Assembly (NCBI GenBank): GCA_964399985.1
Contig: CAYNRY010000002.1
Span: forward strand, 496,001 to 560,000
Direction of reading: 5' to 3'
DNA: 64,000 bases
Origin: Micavibrio_B sp964399985
GTDB taxonomy: Bacteria; Pseudomonadota; Alphaproteobacteria; Micavibrionales; Micavibrionaceae
Program-made: the position numbers and the translations under genes
Notes under the pieces: generated by a model
What the model was told of the DNA's origin: nothing
The model's input: only the letters and a program-made list of their open reading frames with translations
The model's database searches: none
In this document: piece by piece, positions 44,661 through 53,784 of the stretch
How positions within the stretch are numbered: position 1 is the stretch's first letter
How the letters are laid out: every line of letters starts with the position of its first letter

Positions 44661-45137
44661 ATGCAGAAAACTTATAATACTTTAACAGAAAATATTCGCG
44701 GCCAGTCCATCGAGCTTTTAAATAAGCATCTGGCAGCTGCCATCGATCTGCACGGTCAATTAAAGCTGGCACATTGGAATGTTCGTGGTCCTGCCTTTAT
44801 TGCTATCCATGAATTATTCGATAAAGTGGCGGCGAAAGTCGAGGAATTCTCCGATATGTTTGCAGAACGTACCGGTGCGCTGGGCGGTGTTGCAAAAGGC
44901 GGCACGAAAAATGTCCTCGAAAAGAGTTTCTTAAAACCCTATCCGGTCGAGATTGCCGATGAGAAAACCCATGTGGAGGCCGTATCACAAGCCTTGGCAG
45001 CATTCGGGGAATCCGTTCGCGAAGCTATCGATCAGTCCGCCGATTATGGAGACGCCATAACAGCGGATCTATTTACCAATATAGGGCGCGATCTGGACCA
45101 GCAACTATGGTTCGTCGAATCTCATAACGTGCGCTAA
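44661..45137 (+). CDS. dps: Dps family DNA-protection ferritin
   Basis: 158 residues. Dodecameric iron-storing protein that protects DNA from oxidation. The ferroxidase motif is LAHWNVRGPAFIAIHELFD, with the second part ...EEFSDMFAERTGALGG. AAGGAATTTTAC precedes the ATG. It is followed after 4 bases by a TerB-like gene, and the two are probably co-expressed. Confidence 0.94.
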   Translation: MQKTYNTLTENIRGQSIELLNKHLAAAIDLHGQLKLAHWNVRGPAFIAIHELFDKVAAKVEEFSDMFAERTGALGGVAKGGTKNVLEKSFLKPYPVEIADEKTHVEAVSQALAAFGESVREAIDQSADYGDAITADLFTNIGRDLDQQLWFVESHNVR

Positions 45138-45141
45138 CTTT

Positions 45142-45591
45142 ATGGCGCAAGGCATCAGCGATAGCGAATTTAATATGTGGAGGGCGGTTTTCGCCTTTTC
45201 TCTTCTTGATAATTTTTTGTCTATCGAGGAGCAAAAGCTTCTGAAAAGCTATAAGGCGCAGGTGCCGTTTTCGAAACAGCAACTTAATATTCTGGCGCGC
45301 GATTTTGAAACGCGTCAGAATATTGAGATTTTTTATCAAAAAATTACCGATGAAGATGATCGCAAGCAGTTCTGCGTTTTCGCTCGCGCCCTGACTTGGA
45401 GCGACGGGAATATGGATGCACAGGAGAAGGAAATTCTCAAAAGAGCATCCTGTCTCGATACGGAAAAGGGGCGGAAAATTCTGGAATCTACGCGCGACCA
45501 TCCGGATTTGAATCATTATTATACACAATATGCCAAAGCAGGTGTCGTCGGTCTTTTCAATGTGCCGCACCAGCTTGATATGGTATCGTAG
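45142..45591 (+). CDS. TerB-like protein
   Basis: 149 residues. The helical pattern MWRAVFAFSLLDNFLSIEEQ, FCVFARALTWSDGNMDAQEK resembles the TerB/DUF533 tellurite-resistance-associated family, whose members often bind metal through acidic residues. No gene of a ter operon lies nearby. The gene begins 4 bases after dps. Confidence 0.6.
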   Translation: MAQGISDSEFNMWRAVFAFSLLDNFLSIEEQKLLKSYKAQVPFSKQQLNILARDFETRQNIEIFYQKITDEDDRKQFCVFARALTWSDGNMDAQEKEILKRASCLDTEKGRKILESTRDHPDLNHYYTQYAKAGVVGLFNVPHQLDMVS

Positions 45592-45615
45592 GCAAGTTTT
45601 ATACTCGGGGTTTTT

Positions 45616-47448
45616 ATGACACAAGATCAGATGCTTATTTTCGGCATTATCGCGCTCGCGCTGGTGATGTTTATCATGGACAAATGGCGCTACGATATCG
45701 TGGCGCTTTTTATTTTATTCTTATCAGTGGTGGTAGGCGTCGTTCCGGCCAAGGACGCCTTTACAGGTTTCAGCGATCCTGTCGTCATAACCGTTGCGGC
45801 CATTTTAATTATCAGCGCAGCAGTCGGGCGGTCCGGTTTTATCAACTGGGTTTTAAAAATCATGTCCGGCTTTATCGACAAGCCAAGATTGCAGATCGCC
45901 ATTCTCGTTACCATGGTAATTATATTATCTGGATTTATGAACAATGTTGGCGCGCTCGCAGTTTTTCTGCCTATTGCCTTATCATTTGCGCGTAAAGCAA
46001 ACCGCTCCCCGTCAGAGCTTTTAATGCCGCTGTCATTTGGCTCTCTTTTGGGTGGTTTAGTTACATTGATCGGGACGCCGCCAAATTTGCTGATTTCGAA
46101 TATTCGTCAGGAAATGGTTGGTAAGCCTTATGAGATGTTTGATTTTGCGCCGGTCGGGATAGGTATTTGTGTATTCGGAATTCTTTATCTCAGCTTTGCG
46201 TGGATTTTATTGCCGAAGGACCGCCGCGGGCAAACAGCACCGGAAGACCAGTTCGAAATAAACGATTATGTCAGTGAAGTGCGGGTGCCGGCGGAATCCC
46301 CTTTGATCGGCCAGACGGTCTATAAAACCGAAGAGATGGTTGAAGGTGATTTACAGATTATCGGTATCATTAAAAATGACCGTGATCGTGTTTTTGCCAA
46401 TGCACGACGTATTATTCGCGAAGACGATCACCTAATTCTGCGCTGCGACCCAATGACACTTAAAAGCTTCGTCGATAAGGGTAAGGTTGAGCTGGCCGGG
46501 ATCGATAAAACCGAGAATGACGAGGAAAATGCCGAAGCCATGGAAGAGGCCGTGGTCGAGAAAAAGCAGATCAAGCTGACGTCGGAAGATATTACGGTCG
46601 TCGAGGCCGTGATCACGAAAGGGTCGGACCTGATCAATACAACGCCGAGGAATATTTCACTTCGTTCAAATTTCGGCATTAACTTACTGGCCGTAAAAGG
46701 GCAGAGCGGGAATGTTCGTGACCGCCTCAAAGATGTGCGTTTCCGGGAAGGCGACGTCGTCGTTTTTCAGGGCGCGGTTGAAACCATGCCGGAGATGCTT
46801 AAGGAGCTAGGCTGTCTACCGCTCGCCGAACGGAATTTGCAACTGGGGCGTCCCAGTACCTTGCTAATGCCGATTTTTATTCTGCTTGGTGCGGTGATCC
46901 TGACAGTGGCTGGAGTATTGCCAATCTCGATTGCTTTCCTTGGTGGTGTAATCTTGATTGCCGTTTTAAAGATCATGCGCCTGAACGAGCTGTATGAAGC
47001 AATTGACTGGCCGGTTATCATGCTGCTCGGGGCGATGATGCCGGTAACGCAGGCGCTACAAACAACCGGCGGTACAGAGATATTGGCACAGCTTATTGCC
47101 GATATTACGGATGGTTTATCGGGGCCTATACTTCTTGGTGCCATCATGATTGCTTCTATGATGGTCACGCCGTTTTTGAACAATGCAGCGGCGGTACTTC
47201 TCATGGGCCCGATTGCAGGAACATTGGCCATGAAGCTTGGCATGAATGTCGACCCATTCCTAATGGCGGTCGCGGTCGGCACATCCTGCGATTTCCTGAC
47301 CCCAATCGGCCACCAATCCAACACTCTTGTCATGGGGCCGGGTGGATATAAATTCAACGACTATTGGAGACTGGGTTTACCTTTGTCTATTCTTGTCGTA
47401 GTGATTGGCGTGCCGCTGATCATGTGGATCTGGCCTATAACGGGATAA
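45616..47448 (+). CDS. SLC13-type anion permease with RCK_C domains
   Basis: 610 residues. The DASS (divalent anion:sodium symporter) fold is at both ends: N-terminal helices with GVVPAKDAFTGFSDPVVI and the C-terminal repeat with TPFLNNAAAVLLMGPIAG. Between them are two TrkA-C (RCK_C) domains (about 205-295 and 320-395), typical of bacterial transporters regulated by ligand binding. Likely substrates are sulfate, phosphate or dicarboxylates, not decided here. The glyoxalase gene starts 6 bases after its stop. Confidence 0.9.
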   Translation: MTQDQMLIFGIIALALVMFIMDKWRYDIVALFILFLSVVVGVVPAKDAFTGFSDPVVITVAAILIISAAVGRSGFINWVLKIMSGFIDKPRLQIAILVTMVIILSGFMNNVGALAVFLPIALSFARKANRSPSELLMPLSFGSLLGGLVTLIGTPPNLLISNIRQEMVGKPYEMFDFAPVGIGICVFGILYLSFAWILLPKDRRGQTAPEDQFEINDYVSEVRVPAESPLIGQTVYKTEEMVEGDLQIIGIIKNDRDRVFANARRIIREDDHLILRCDPMTLKSFVDKGKVELAGIDKTENDEENAEAMEEAVVEKKQIKLTSEDITVVEAVITKGSDLINTTPRNISLRSNFGINLLAVKGQSGNVRDRLKDVRFREGDVVVFQGAVETMPEMLKELGCLPLAERNLQLGRPSTLLMPIFILLGAVILTVAGVLPISIAFLGGVILIAVLKIMRLNELYEAIDWPVIMLLGAMMPVTQALQTTGGTEILAQLIADITDGLSGPILLGAIMIASMMVTPFLNNAAAVLLMGPIAGTLAMKLGMNVDPFLMAVAVGTSCDFLTPIGHQSNTLVMGPGGYKFNDYWRLGLPLSILVVVIGVPLIMWIWPITG

Positions 47449-47453
47449 TAAAT

Positions 47454-47897
47454 ATGAGATATTTACATACGATGGTTCGCGTCAGTGATCTCGATGCGTC
47501 ACTTAAATTCTATTGCGAGATATTCGGATTGAAAGAAACTCGCCGCATGGAAAGCGAGCAGGGACGTTTCACCCTCGTATTCCTCGCAGCTTCTGGCGAT
47601 ACGCTGACGGGCTCTGAAACAAGACAAAGCCCGCTGCTTGAGCTGACCTATAATTGGGACAAAGAAGAATATACGGGCGGGCGTAATTTCGGTCACCTGG
47701 CCTATGAAGTCGATAATATTTATGATTTTTGCCAGTCTCTGATGGATCAGGGGATTGCGATCAACCGCCCTCCGCGAGACGGTAATATGGCTTTCATCAA
47801 ATCGCCGGATGGTATTTCCATCGAGCTTTTACAAAAAGGTGACAAGCTTCCCCCTGCCGAACCTTGGGCATCAATGCCAAATATCGGAACATGGTAG
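47454..47897 (+). CDS. gloA: Lactoylglutathione lyase (glyoxalase I)
   Basis: 147 residues. Converts the hemithioacetal of methylglyoxal and glutathione to S-lactoylglutathione. The ATG at 47454 gives MRYLHTMVRVSDLDASLKFY, the standard start, whose His is a metal ligand. The second half contains GRNFGHLAYEVDNIYDFC and the closing SPDGISIELLQKG with a Glu ligand. Its stop overlaps the YegD-like gene start, and it follows the anion transporter closely. Confidence 0.95.
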   Translation: MRYLHTMVRVSDLDASLKFYCEIFGLKETRRMESEQGRFTLVFLAASGDTLTGSETRQSPLLELTYNWDKEEYTGGRNFGHLAYEVDNIYDFCQSLMDQGIAINRPPRDGNMAFIKSPDGISIELLQKGDKLPPAEPWASMPNIGTW

Positions 47898-49147
47898 ACA
47901 AATATTTCTGCGGCATAGATTTTGGCACATCCAATTCAGCGATGAGCGTGGGAATAAACGGCGGCACATCACTCGTGCCACTGGAAGACGCGCATGTGAC
48001 TATCCCGAGCGCAATCTTTTTCAATACAGAGGATAATCATACATCTTTCGGACGCAAGGGGATGGATGAATACCGTTCAGGATATGAAGGTCGCCTCCTG
48101 CGATCCCTTAAATCGGTTCTCGGCAGTGAATTGATTGCCGAAAAAACGCAGGTCGGACGGCACAAATTGCCGTTTCGCGATATTATCGGCATGTTTATTG
48201 CCCATATAAAAACGCAAGGCGAAAAACATGCCGGTCAGGAAATTGAAAATGTCGTCATGGGACGGCCCGTTCATTTCGTTGATGGCGACGAGGTTGCCGA
48301 CAGTCGTGCGCAAAGCGAGCTCGAAGCCATCGCGCGGGCGAAAGGCTTTAAGAATATTCATTTTGAATACGAGCCTCTGGCAGCGGCCCGCGACTATGAA
48401 AGTACGATCCAGAAAGAAGAGATCGTTCTCGTCTTCGATATCGGCGGCGGAACATCTGATTTTTCTATTGTGCGATTATCTCCTAAGGCTAAAAGCAGAA
48501 CCGATCGTCAAAATGATATCCTTGCCAATGAAGGAATTCATATTGGCGGCACGAATTTCGATCAGAAGCTTAGCCTTGAAACCGTTATGAAAGATCTGGG
48601 CTATCAGACAAAATTAAAAAGCGGTCTGGATATGCCAAGGACACCGTATCTTGAGCTTTCGACTTGGCATCTGATCAATTTTCTTTATACGCAAAAATCG
48701 ATCTCGGAAATGAAATCGCTCCTGCCTCTAGCGGTGCGGCGCGATATGATCGAGCGTTTCATGCGTATACAGGAAACGCATCGCGGGCATGAAATTGCCG
48801 GAAAAGTCGAAGAGAGTAAAATTGCTTTGTCAGATGCCAAAAAATATCTCCTTGACCTAAATGATATCGAACAAGGATGGCGGAAAGAGATAACAGTTCA
48901 AAATCTGCATAAGGCGATTGATAATGAAATAAAGCGCATTGTCGCTGTCGCTATCGAGACGGTCGCTAAAGCGGGATTGAGGTCCGATCAAATCGATGCC
49001 ATTTTTATGACGGGTGGCTCGACGGGATTGCCGGGATTTGAAGCGAAAATCAGGGAATCTTTCCAAGACTCGCGCATTCAATATGGTGACCGGTTTTCCA
49101 GCGTGGCAAAGGGCCTCGGTCTAGCTGCGGCAGATCAGTTTTTATAG
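47891..49147 (+). CDS. yegD: YegD-like Hsp70 family protein
   Basis: 418 residues from the ATG at 47891, which overlaps the gloA stop. It has the ATPase part of Hsp70 only: phosphate-1 GIDFGTSNSAMSVG, phosphate-2 LVFDIGGGTSDFSIV and the adenosine site IFMTGGSTGLPGFE. There is no substrate-binding lid, as in YegD. Function poorly known. Its end overlaps the convergent tetR end by 13 bases. Confidence 0.92.
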   Translation: MVDKYFCGIDFGTSNSAMSVGINGGTSLVPLEDAHVTIPSAIFFNTEDNHTSFGRKGMDEYRSGYEGRLLRSLKSVLGSELIAEKTQVGRHKLPFRDIIGMFIAHIKTQGEKHAGQEIENVVMGRPVHFVDGDEVADSRAQSELEAIARAKGFKNIHFEYEPLAAARDYESTIQKEEIVLVFDIGGGTSDFSIVRLSPKAKSRTDRQNDILANEGIHIGGTNFDQKLSLETVMKDLGYQTKLKSGLDMPRTPYLELSTWHLINFLYTQKSISEMKSLLPLAVRRDMIERFMRIQETHRGHEIAGKVEESKIALSDAKKYLLDLNDIEQGWRKEITVQNLHKAIDNEIKRIVAVAIETVAKAGLRSDQIDAIFMTGGSTGLPGFEAKIRESFQDSRIQYGDRFSSVAKGLGLAAADQFL

Positions 49148-49734
49148 TAAGCCCAAAAAACTTTCAGCGCATTTTTGACCGCATCAGGTAGCAGTTTTTT
49201 ATTTAGCCTTTTTTCGACGCCCATCAGGCGTTTCGTATAAAGATCGGCTTCAAGTAAAGATTTCAATTGCATGGCTGCCAGCCATGAATCGCATTTCCTG
49301 ATCTTTTTATCGCGAACGCCTTGGTCGATAAGTAAGGCTACGCGGGCCCACGAAGTTTTAATACCGCATTCGTAAATTTGCTGGCCAATCTCGATCTTGT
49401 CTGCCTGAGCTATAACGCGACGTTTCATATCGATCATGTCCTGCGATAAAATAAAGGCAAGATATTCACGCCCGAAAAGGTCGAGTTTTTTATCGATGGG
49501 AAGATTTGTTTCAAGCGCGGCAAAGGCTTTAGCGGCCAGTTTCCGCGCATGAACCATCATAACGGCGACGAATAGTTCTTCTTTATTGTGAAAATAACCA
49601 TAAAGGGTCGCTTTTGAGCCGCCGACCTTGGCAGCAATATCAGCCATTGACAGGCCATCGAAGCCTTTTTCCAGAAAGAGGGTGCTGGCAACGTCAATGA
49701 TTTTCTGGCGTTTTTCTTCTGTTTTTACCCGCAT
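49135..49734 (-). CDS. TetR family regulator of efflux operon
   Basis: 199 residues. The N-terminal helix-turn-helix is GLSMADIAAKVGGSKATLYG. The C-terminal part is an AefR/AcrR-type ligand domain, helical and basic. It is divergent from the efflux operon, with a promoter and palindrome between them (49768-49817). By family habit it represses that operon and itself. Ligand unknown. Its end overlaps yegD's end by 13 bases. Confidence 0.9.
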   Translation of the reverse strand: MRVKTEEKRQKIIDVASTLFLEKGFDGLSMADIAAKVGGSKATLYGYFHNKEELFVAVMMVHARKLAAKAFAALETNLPIDKKLDLFGREYLAFILSQDMIDMKRRVIAQADKIEIGQQIYECGIKTSWARVALLIDQGVRDKKIRKCDSWLAAMQLKSLLEADLYTKRLMGVEKRLNKKLLPDAVKNALKVFWAYYKN

Positions 49735-49767
49735 TCGATCCTATATCTAAATACTCTTATTTAGCGC

Positions 49768-49817
49768 TTGACGGCGCTATATGGGTGATTTTATAATTAA
49801 ACCGTACTGTACAGTTT
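49768..49817 (+). promoter_or_regulatory. Promoter and TetR-type operator of efflux operon
   Basis: TTGACG and TATAAT separated by 18 bases (49768-49797) face the efflux operon. Directly downstream, a 19-bp near-palindrome (49799-49817, AAAC-C-GTAC-T-GTAC-A-GTTT) overlaps the expected start point. One symmetric pair of positions plus the centre mismatch. The divergent TetR gene is the natural ligand of this site. Confidence 0.75.
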
Positions 49818-49835
49818 ATATAGTGGATCACCGAA

Positions 49836-51260
49836 GTGCAAGCCTTTAAGACATTTCCTCTTGCCATGATTTCAATGACGTTTCTTTTAACGGCTTGCGC
49901 CAATGTCCCCGATCTGGGATCGCTGTTATCATTCCGTTCAATGCAATCTTTTGAAACGCAAAAGACTTTTTCATCGGAGGAAACGGAATGGCCAACCGAT
50001 CAATGGTGGATCGCTTATGGCGATAGCCAATTAAGCTCGCTAATTAGTGAGGCGTTTGAAAAATCGCCGGATATCGCACAAGCCGCAGCGCGTGTTCGTC
50101 AGGCTGAAGGTCTCGCGCAGCAGCAAGGATCCGCTTTGTATCCGGAAGTTACCGGTAACGGTTATGTTCAAAAAGTAAAGCAGAGTTATTACAACGGTGC
50201 CCCTGCTGATTTTGTGCCACATGGTTTTCAGGATGCGGCGCGCGCTACAATCGACATCGGTTATCAAATAGATTTCTGGGGTAAAAACAAAAATCTTCTA
50301 GACGCCGCGATCTCCGGTAAAAAAGCGGCAGAGTTGCAGGCAGCGCAGGCAAGGCTTTCTCTCGCTGCAAGTATTGCTGAAACTTATGCCCAACTCGTTC
50401 AGCAATATGCGGCTTTGGACGCCGCGCAGGATGCTTTGGATATTCGTAGCAAAACTGCGGAGTTGATCAATGATCGCTTCAAAGAAGGTTTAGAAAATGC
50501 TGGTGGATACGATCAGCAGATCGCCGCGCAGGCTTCTGCCGAGGCAGAGATCGAATATTTAAATGAGTCTATTTCTCTTACCAAAAACCGTCTGGCTGCT
50601 TTAAGCGGTGCCGGGCCGGACCGCGCTCTGTCTATTGGCAGACCCAAGATGAAGGCGCTGAAATCGTTCGGTCTGCCGGGTAACGTGCCGGCGGAATTAA
50701 TCGGTCGCAGGCCGGATATTCTGGCGACGAAATACATTGCCATGGCGGCGGCAAAACGCGTCGATGCTGCCAAGGCCGATTTTTATCCGAACGTAAATCT
50801 TGCCGCTTATTTCGGTCATCAATCCCTCGGTCTCGATCTTTTTACAAAACAAGGTTCTTTTATAGGTGCTTTCGGCCCTGCAATTTCACTACCGATCTTT
50901 GAGGGTGGGCGTTTAAGCGGGCAATATAAGCAAAATGCCGCCCAATATGAAACAGCAGTCGCCCAATATAATTCAACTTTGATCACAGCTTTGAATGAGA
51001 TTGCCGATGCTGCGACCAGCAAAAAAGCGCTGACATCACGAATACAAAAAACAGAAAAAGCCGTTAAGGCTTCGGAGCGTGCCTATAAAGTCGCGATGGA
51101 TCGTTATAAAGGCGGGCTTTCACCCTATCTCGATGTCTTGAGAGCGGAAGATACCGTCGTATCAAGCCGCCGCGAATTGTCACAGATTAAAACGCGGGCT
51201 TTCATTCTGGATGTCCAGATGGTGCGAGCTCTCGGAGGTGGTTTTAATGCTCAAGAATAA
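49836..51260 (+). CDS. NodT-type outer membrane efflux lipoprotein
   Basis: 474 residues. An outer-membrane factor that completes an EmrA/EmrB-type tripartite pump. A GTG at 49836 is taken; an ATG at 49866 would keep the lipobox. The lipoprotein signal ends LLTAC. The mature part has the two-domain OMF pattern of coiled helices (KSPDIAQAAARVRQAEGLAQ) and PAELIGRRPDILATKYIAM, a highly conserved OMF segment. First gene of a three-gene operon. Confidence 0.9.
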   Translation: MQAFKTFPLAMISMTFLLTACANVPDLGSLLSFRSMQSFETQKTFSSEETEWPTDQWWIAYGDSQLSSLISEAFEKSPDIAQAAARVRQAEGLAQQQGSALYPEVTGNGYVQKVKQSYYNGAPADFVPHGFQDAARATIDIGYQIDFWGKNKNLLDAAISGKKAAELQAAQARLSLAASIAETYAQLVQQYAALDAAQDALDIRSKTAELINDRFKEGLENAGGYDQQIAAQASAEAEIEYLNESISLTKNRLAALSGAGPDRALSIGRPKMKALKSFGLPGNVPAELIGRRPDILATKYIAMAAAKRVDAAKADFYPNVNLAAYFGHQSLGLDLFTKQGSFIGAFGPAISLPIFEGGRLSGQYKQNAAQYETAVAQYNSTLITALNEIADAATSKKALTSRIQKTEKAVKASERAYKVAMDRYKGGLSPYLDVLRAEDTVVSSRRELSQIKTRAFILDVQMVRALGGGFNAQE

Positions 51261-51293
51261 CGGAAAAGAATAATTTAAAGCGGGAAATATATC

Positions 51294-52202
51294 ATGCAGG
51301 ATAATCAGGCAGAACAAATAAAGCCTACACATTCTAAAAAAAGAAAAAAACTATTCGTCATTTTCTTTTTCGTACTGATCGTCGTTGCAATTTTAGGATT
51401 TGCATATTGGCTCTTGCATGCAAGAAATTATGTCTCAACCGATAACGCATATGTTGGCGCAGAAGTGGCGCAAGTCACACCGTCTATTGGAGGCACGGTT
51501 AAGAGTATCGAAGTTATCGATACGCAAAAAGTAAAAACAGGTGATGTGCTGGTCGTCATTGACGATGTCGATGCTAAATTAGCGCAGGCACAGGCCATTG
51601 CGCAGCTCGCGCAAATGCAAACCAATCTCGATCGCGCCAAGATCGATTTTGAACGCCGTCAGGCTTTGGCGCAATCCGGTTCAGTCTCAGGCGAAGAATT
51701 GAGCACGGCAGAAAATGCTTATAAGGCTGCACTCGCTTCTTTCGATGCTACAAAAGCCAGAGGCGATCAGGCGCAGATCGATCTGGAGCGCACAATTATC
51801 CGCGCCCCGATTAGCGGTGTGATTGCCAAGCGCGGCGTTCAACTCGGCCAACGTGTTCAGATCGGAACGCCGCTCTTATCAATAGTGCCGCTTGATAAGG
51901 TTCATGTGGATGCAAATTTCAAGGAAGTGCAGTTGAAAAAAGTTAAAATCGGCATGCCGGTCGAACTTGAAGCCGATATCTATGGCGACGATGTAAAATA
52001 TCATGGCAAGGTGGCCGGTTTTTCCGGCGGGACGGGCGCGGCGTTTGCGATCATTCCTGCTCAAAATGCAACCGGCAACTGGATTAAAGTCGTGCAGCGA
52101 TTGCCGGTGCGCATCGAGCTTGATCCGCAAGAGTTGGCGGAACATCCGCTGCAAGTCGGTTTATCGATGAAAGCGACAATCAATATTTCGGACGCTCATT
52201 GA
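51294..52202 (+). CDS. EmrA/HlyD-type membrane fusion protein
   Basis: 302 residues. A single N-terminal membrane helix (about 25-45) is followed by the STDNAYVGAEVAQVTPSIGG biotinyl/lipoyl-like half and a coiled-coil hairpin, then LERTIIRAPISGVIAKRGVQ. It links the inner-membrane pump to the outer-membrane channel. Second gene of the operon; its stop overlaps the next start (TGATG). Confidence 0.93.
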   Translation: MQDNQAEQIKPTHSKKRKKLFVIFFFVLIVVAILGFAYWLLHARNYVSTDNAYVGAEVAQVTPSIGGTVKSIEVIDTQKVKTGDVLVVIDDVDAKLAQAQAIAQLAQMQTNLDRAKIDFERRQALAQSGSVSGEELSTAENAYKAALASFDATKARGDQAQIDLERTIIRAPISGVIAKRGVQLGQRVQIGTPLLSIVPLDKVHVDANFKEVQLKKVKIGMPVELEADIYGDDVKYHGKVAGFSGGTGAAFAIIPAQNATGNWIKVVQRLPVRIELDPQELAEHPLQVGLSMKATINISDAH

Positions 52203-53713
52203 TGGCGTATGAGGAGAAACCTGTCAGACCTTTGCAAGGAAGCGAGCTTTTTATTGCTGGATTGCTGCTGGCAGCCTCAAATTTTATCGTCGTTTTGGAT
52301 ATGACGATTGCCAATGTTTCCGTTCCGCATATTGCGGGTGGTCTAGCAATCTCCCCGAGCGAAGGCACTTATGTTATTACATCTTATGCCGTGGCAGAGG
52401 CAATTACGGTTCCGTTGACTGGCTGGCTGGCGTCCCGTTTCGGCACGCTCCGGGTTTTTACCTTTGCCATGTTGATGTTCGGTGTCTTTTCGATGCTATG
52501 TGGTCTGGCAAATTCTCTCGGCTTCCTTGTGATCAGCCGGGTGCTGCAAGGTTTCGCCGGAGGCCCTTTGATGCCGCTCTCCCAAACATTGCTGTTGCGG
52601 ATTTTTCCAAAGGAAAAGCAGGGGGCTGCGATGGGGTTGTGGGCAATGACCACATTAATCGCACCCGTACTTGGGCCGGTGATCGGCGGACATATCAGTG
52701 ATAACTGGGGCTGGCCTTTTATCTTTTATATCAATATTCCTCTCGCGGCGATGGCCGCATTTTTAATCTGGAAGATGCTGCAGCGATTTGAAACGAAAAC
52801 CATTAAAGCCAAAATTGATTTCGTTGGATTAGCTCTGCTCGTTACATGGGTTGCGGCTTTACAATTAATGTTGGACGAAGGCAAAAAGCTCGATTGGTTC
52901 GCCTCGACCGAAATTTGTATTTTGCTCGGCGTTGCTATTATCGGCTTTATTTCATTCCTGATTTGGGAATTGACGCAGGAAAACCCGATTGTGGATTTGC
53001 GTGTCTTTCGACATAGGGGGTTCTCGGCCAGTGTCCTAACCATCTCCCTCGCATTCGGAGCCTTCTTTGGCTCGGTTGTTCTTACGCCGCTTTGGTTGCA
53101 AACCTACATGGGCTATACGGCGGAATGGTCGGGGCTAACGACTTGCGCGCTTGGTATGCTGGCGGTGATTGCCGCGCCATTTGCAGCTAAGATGTCGACC
53201 AAGTTTGATCCCCGCTATTTGGTTTTCTTCGGCGTTATGTGGCTCGGGCTTTGGACCTTTGTCCGTTCTTTCGGTACGACTGATATGACCCACTGGCAAG
53301 TATCGATTCCGATGTTAATACAAGGGCTGGGCATGCCGTTTTTCTTTGTACCGTTGACCGGACTTGCATTAGCGAGTGTATTGGAAAAGGAGACCGCGTC
53401 CGCTGCGGGGTTGATGAGCTTCCTTCGAACCTTGGCGGGGGCATTTGCGACTTCTATCGTAACCACAAGCTGGGAAAACGAAGCATCGATGTATAAAGCC
53501 GAACTGGCAGGAAAAATCCAAGTGCCGCCCGAGTTGGCACAAAGCGGGGCGCAGGGCATAGCCATGCTTGATCAAATGGTGCAATCACAGGCCGTTATGC
53601 TGGCCACTAATCATATATTCCTGATTTCAGCCTGTACATTTGTGTTTGCCGCTTTTGCGATCTGGTTCGCACCGAAGCCAACACGGGTAGCCGATACATC
53701 CTCGGCACACTAA
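52202..53713 (+). CDS. EmrB/QacA-type MFS drug efflux pump (DHA2)
   Basis: 503 residues with about 14 membrane helices, the DHA2 arrangement. The ATG at 52202 overlaps the upstream stop. Motif D1 is LDMTIANVSVPHIAGG near helix 1, motif A follows as GWLASRFGTLRVF, and motif C is APVLGPVIGGHISDNWGWPFIF. With the two genes upstream it forms a proton-driven tripartite multidrug pump. Substrates unknown. Confidence 0.95.
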   Translation: MAYEEKPVRPLQGSELFIAGLLLAASNFIVVLDMTIANVSVPHIAGGLAISPSEGTYVITSYAVAEAITVPLTGWLASRFGTLRVFTFAMLMFGVFSMLCGLANSLGFLVISRVLQGFAGGPLMPLSQTLLLRIFPKEKQGAAMGLWAMTTLIAPVLGPVIGGHISDNWGWPFIFYINIPLAAMAAFLIWKMLQRFETKTIKAKIDFVGLALLVTWVAALQLMLDEGKKLDWFASTEICILLGVAIIGFISFLIWELTQENPIVDLRVFRHRGFSASVLTISLAFGAFFGSVVLTPLWLQTYMGYTAEWSGLTTCALGMLAVIAAPFAAKMSTKFDPRYLVFFGVMWLGLWTFVRSFGTTDMTHWQVSIPMLIQGLGMPFFFVPLTGLALASVLEKETASAAGLMSFLRTLAGAFATSIVTTSWENEASMYKAELAGKIQVPPELAQSGAQGIAMLDQMVQSQAVMLATNHIFLISACTFVFAAFAIWFAPKPTRVADTSSAH

Positions 53714-53784
53714 ACTTCATAAAATTCGAAATTAATTTATGAAACTTTATTCTTTTCAATGTGTTAGCATATATAGAGCAACAC

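Noticed and set aside
45515..45535. Single DnaA-box-like TTATACACA
   Set aside because: Lies inside the TerB-like coding region and stands alone, so chance is the better explanation.
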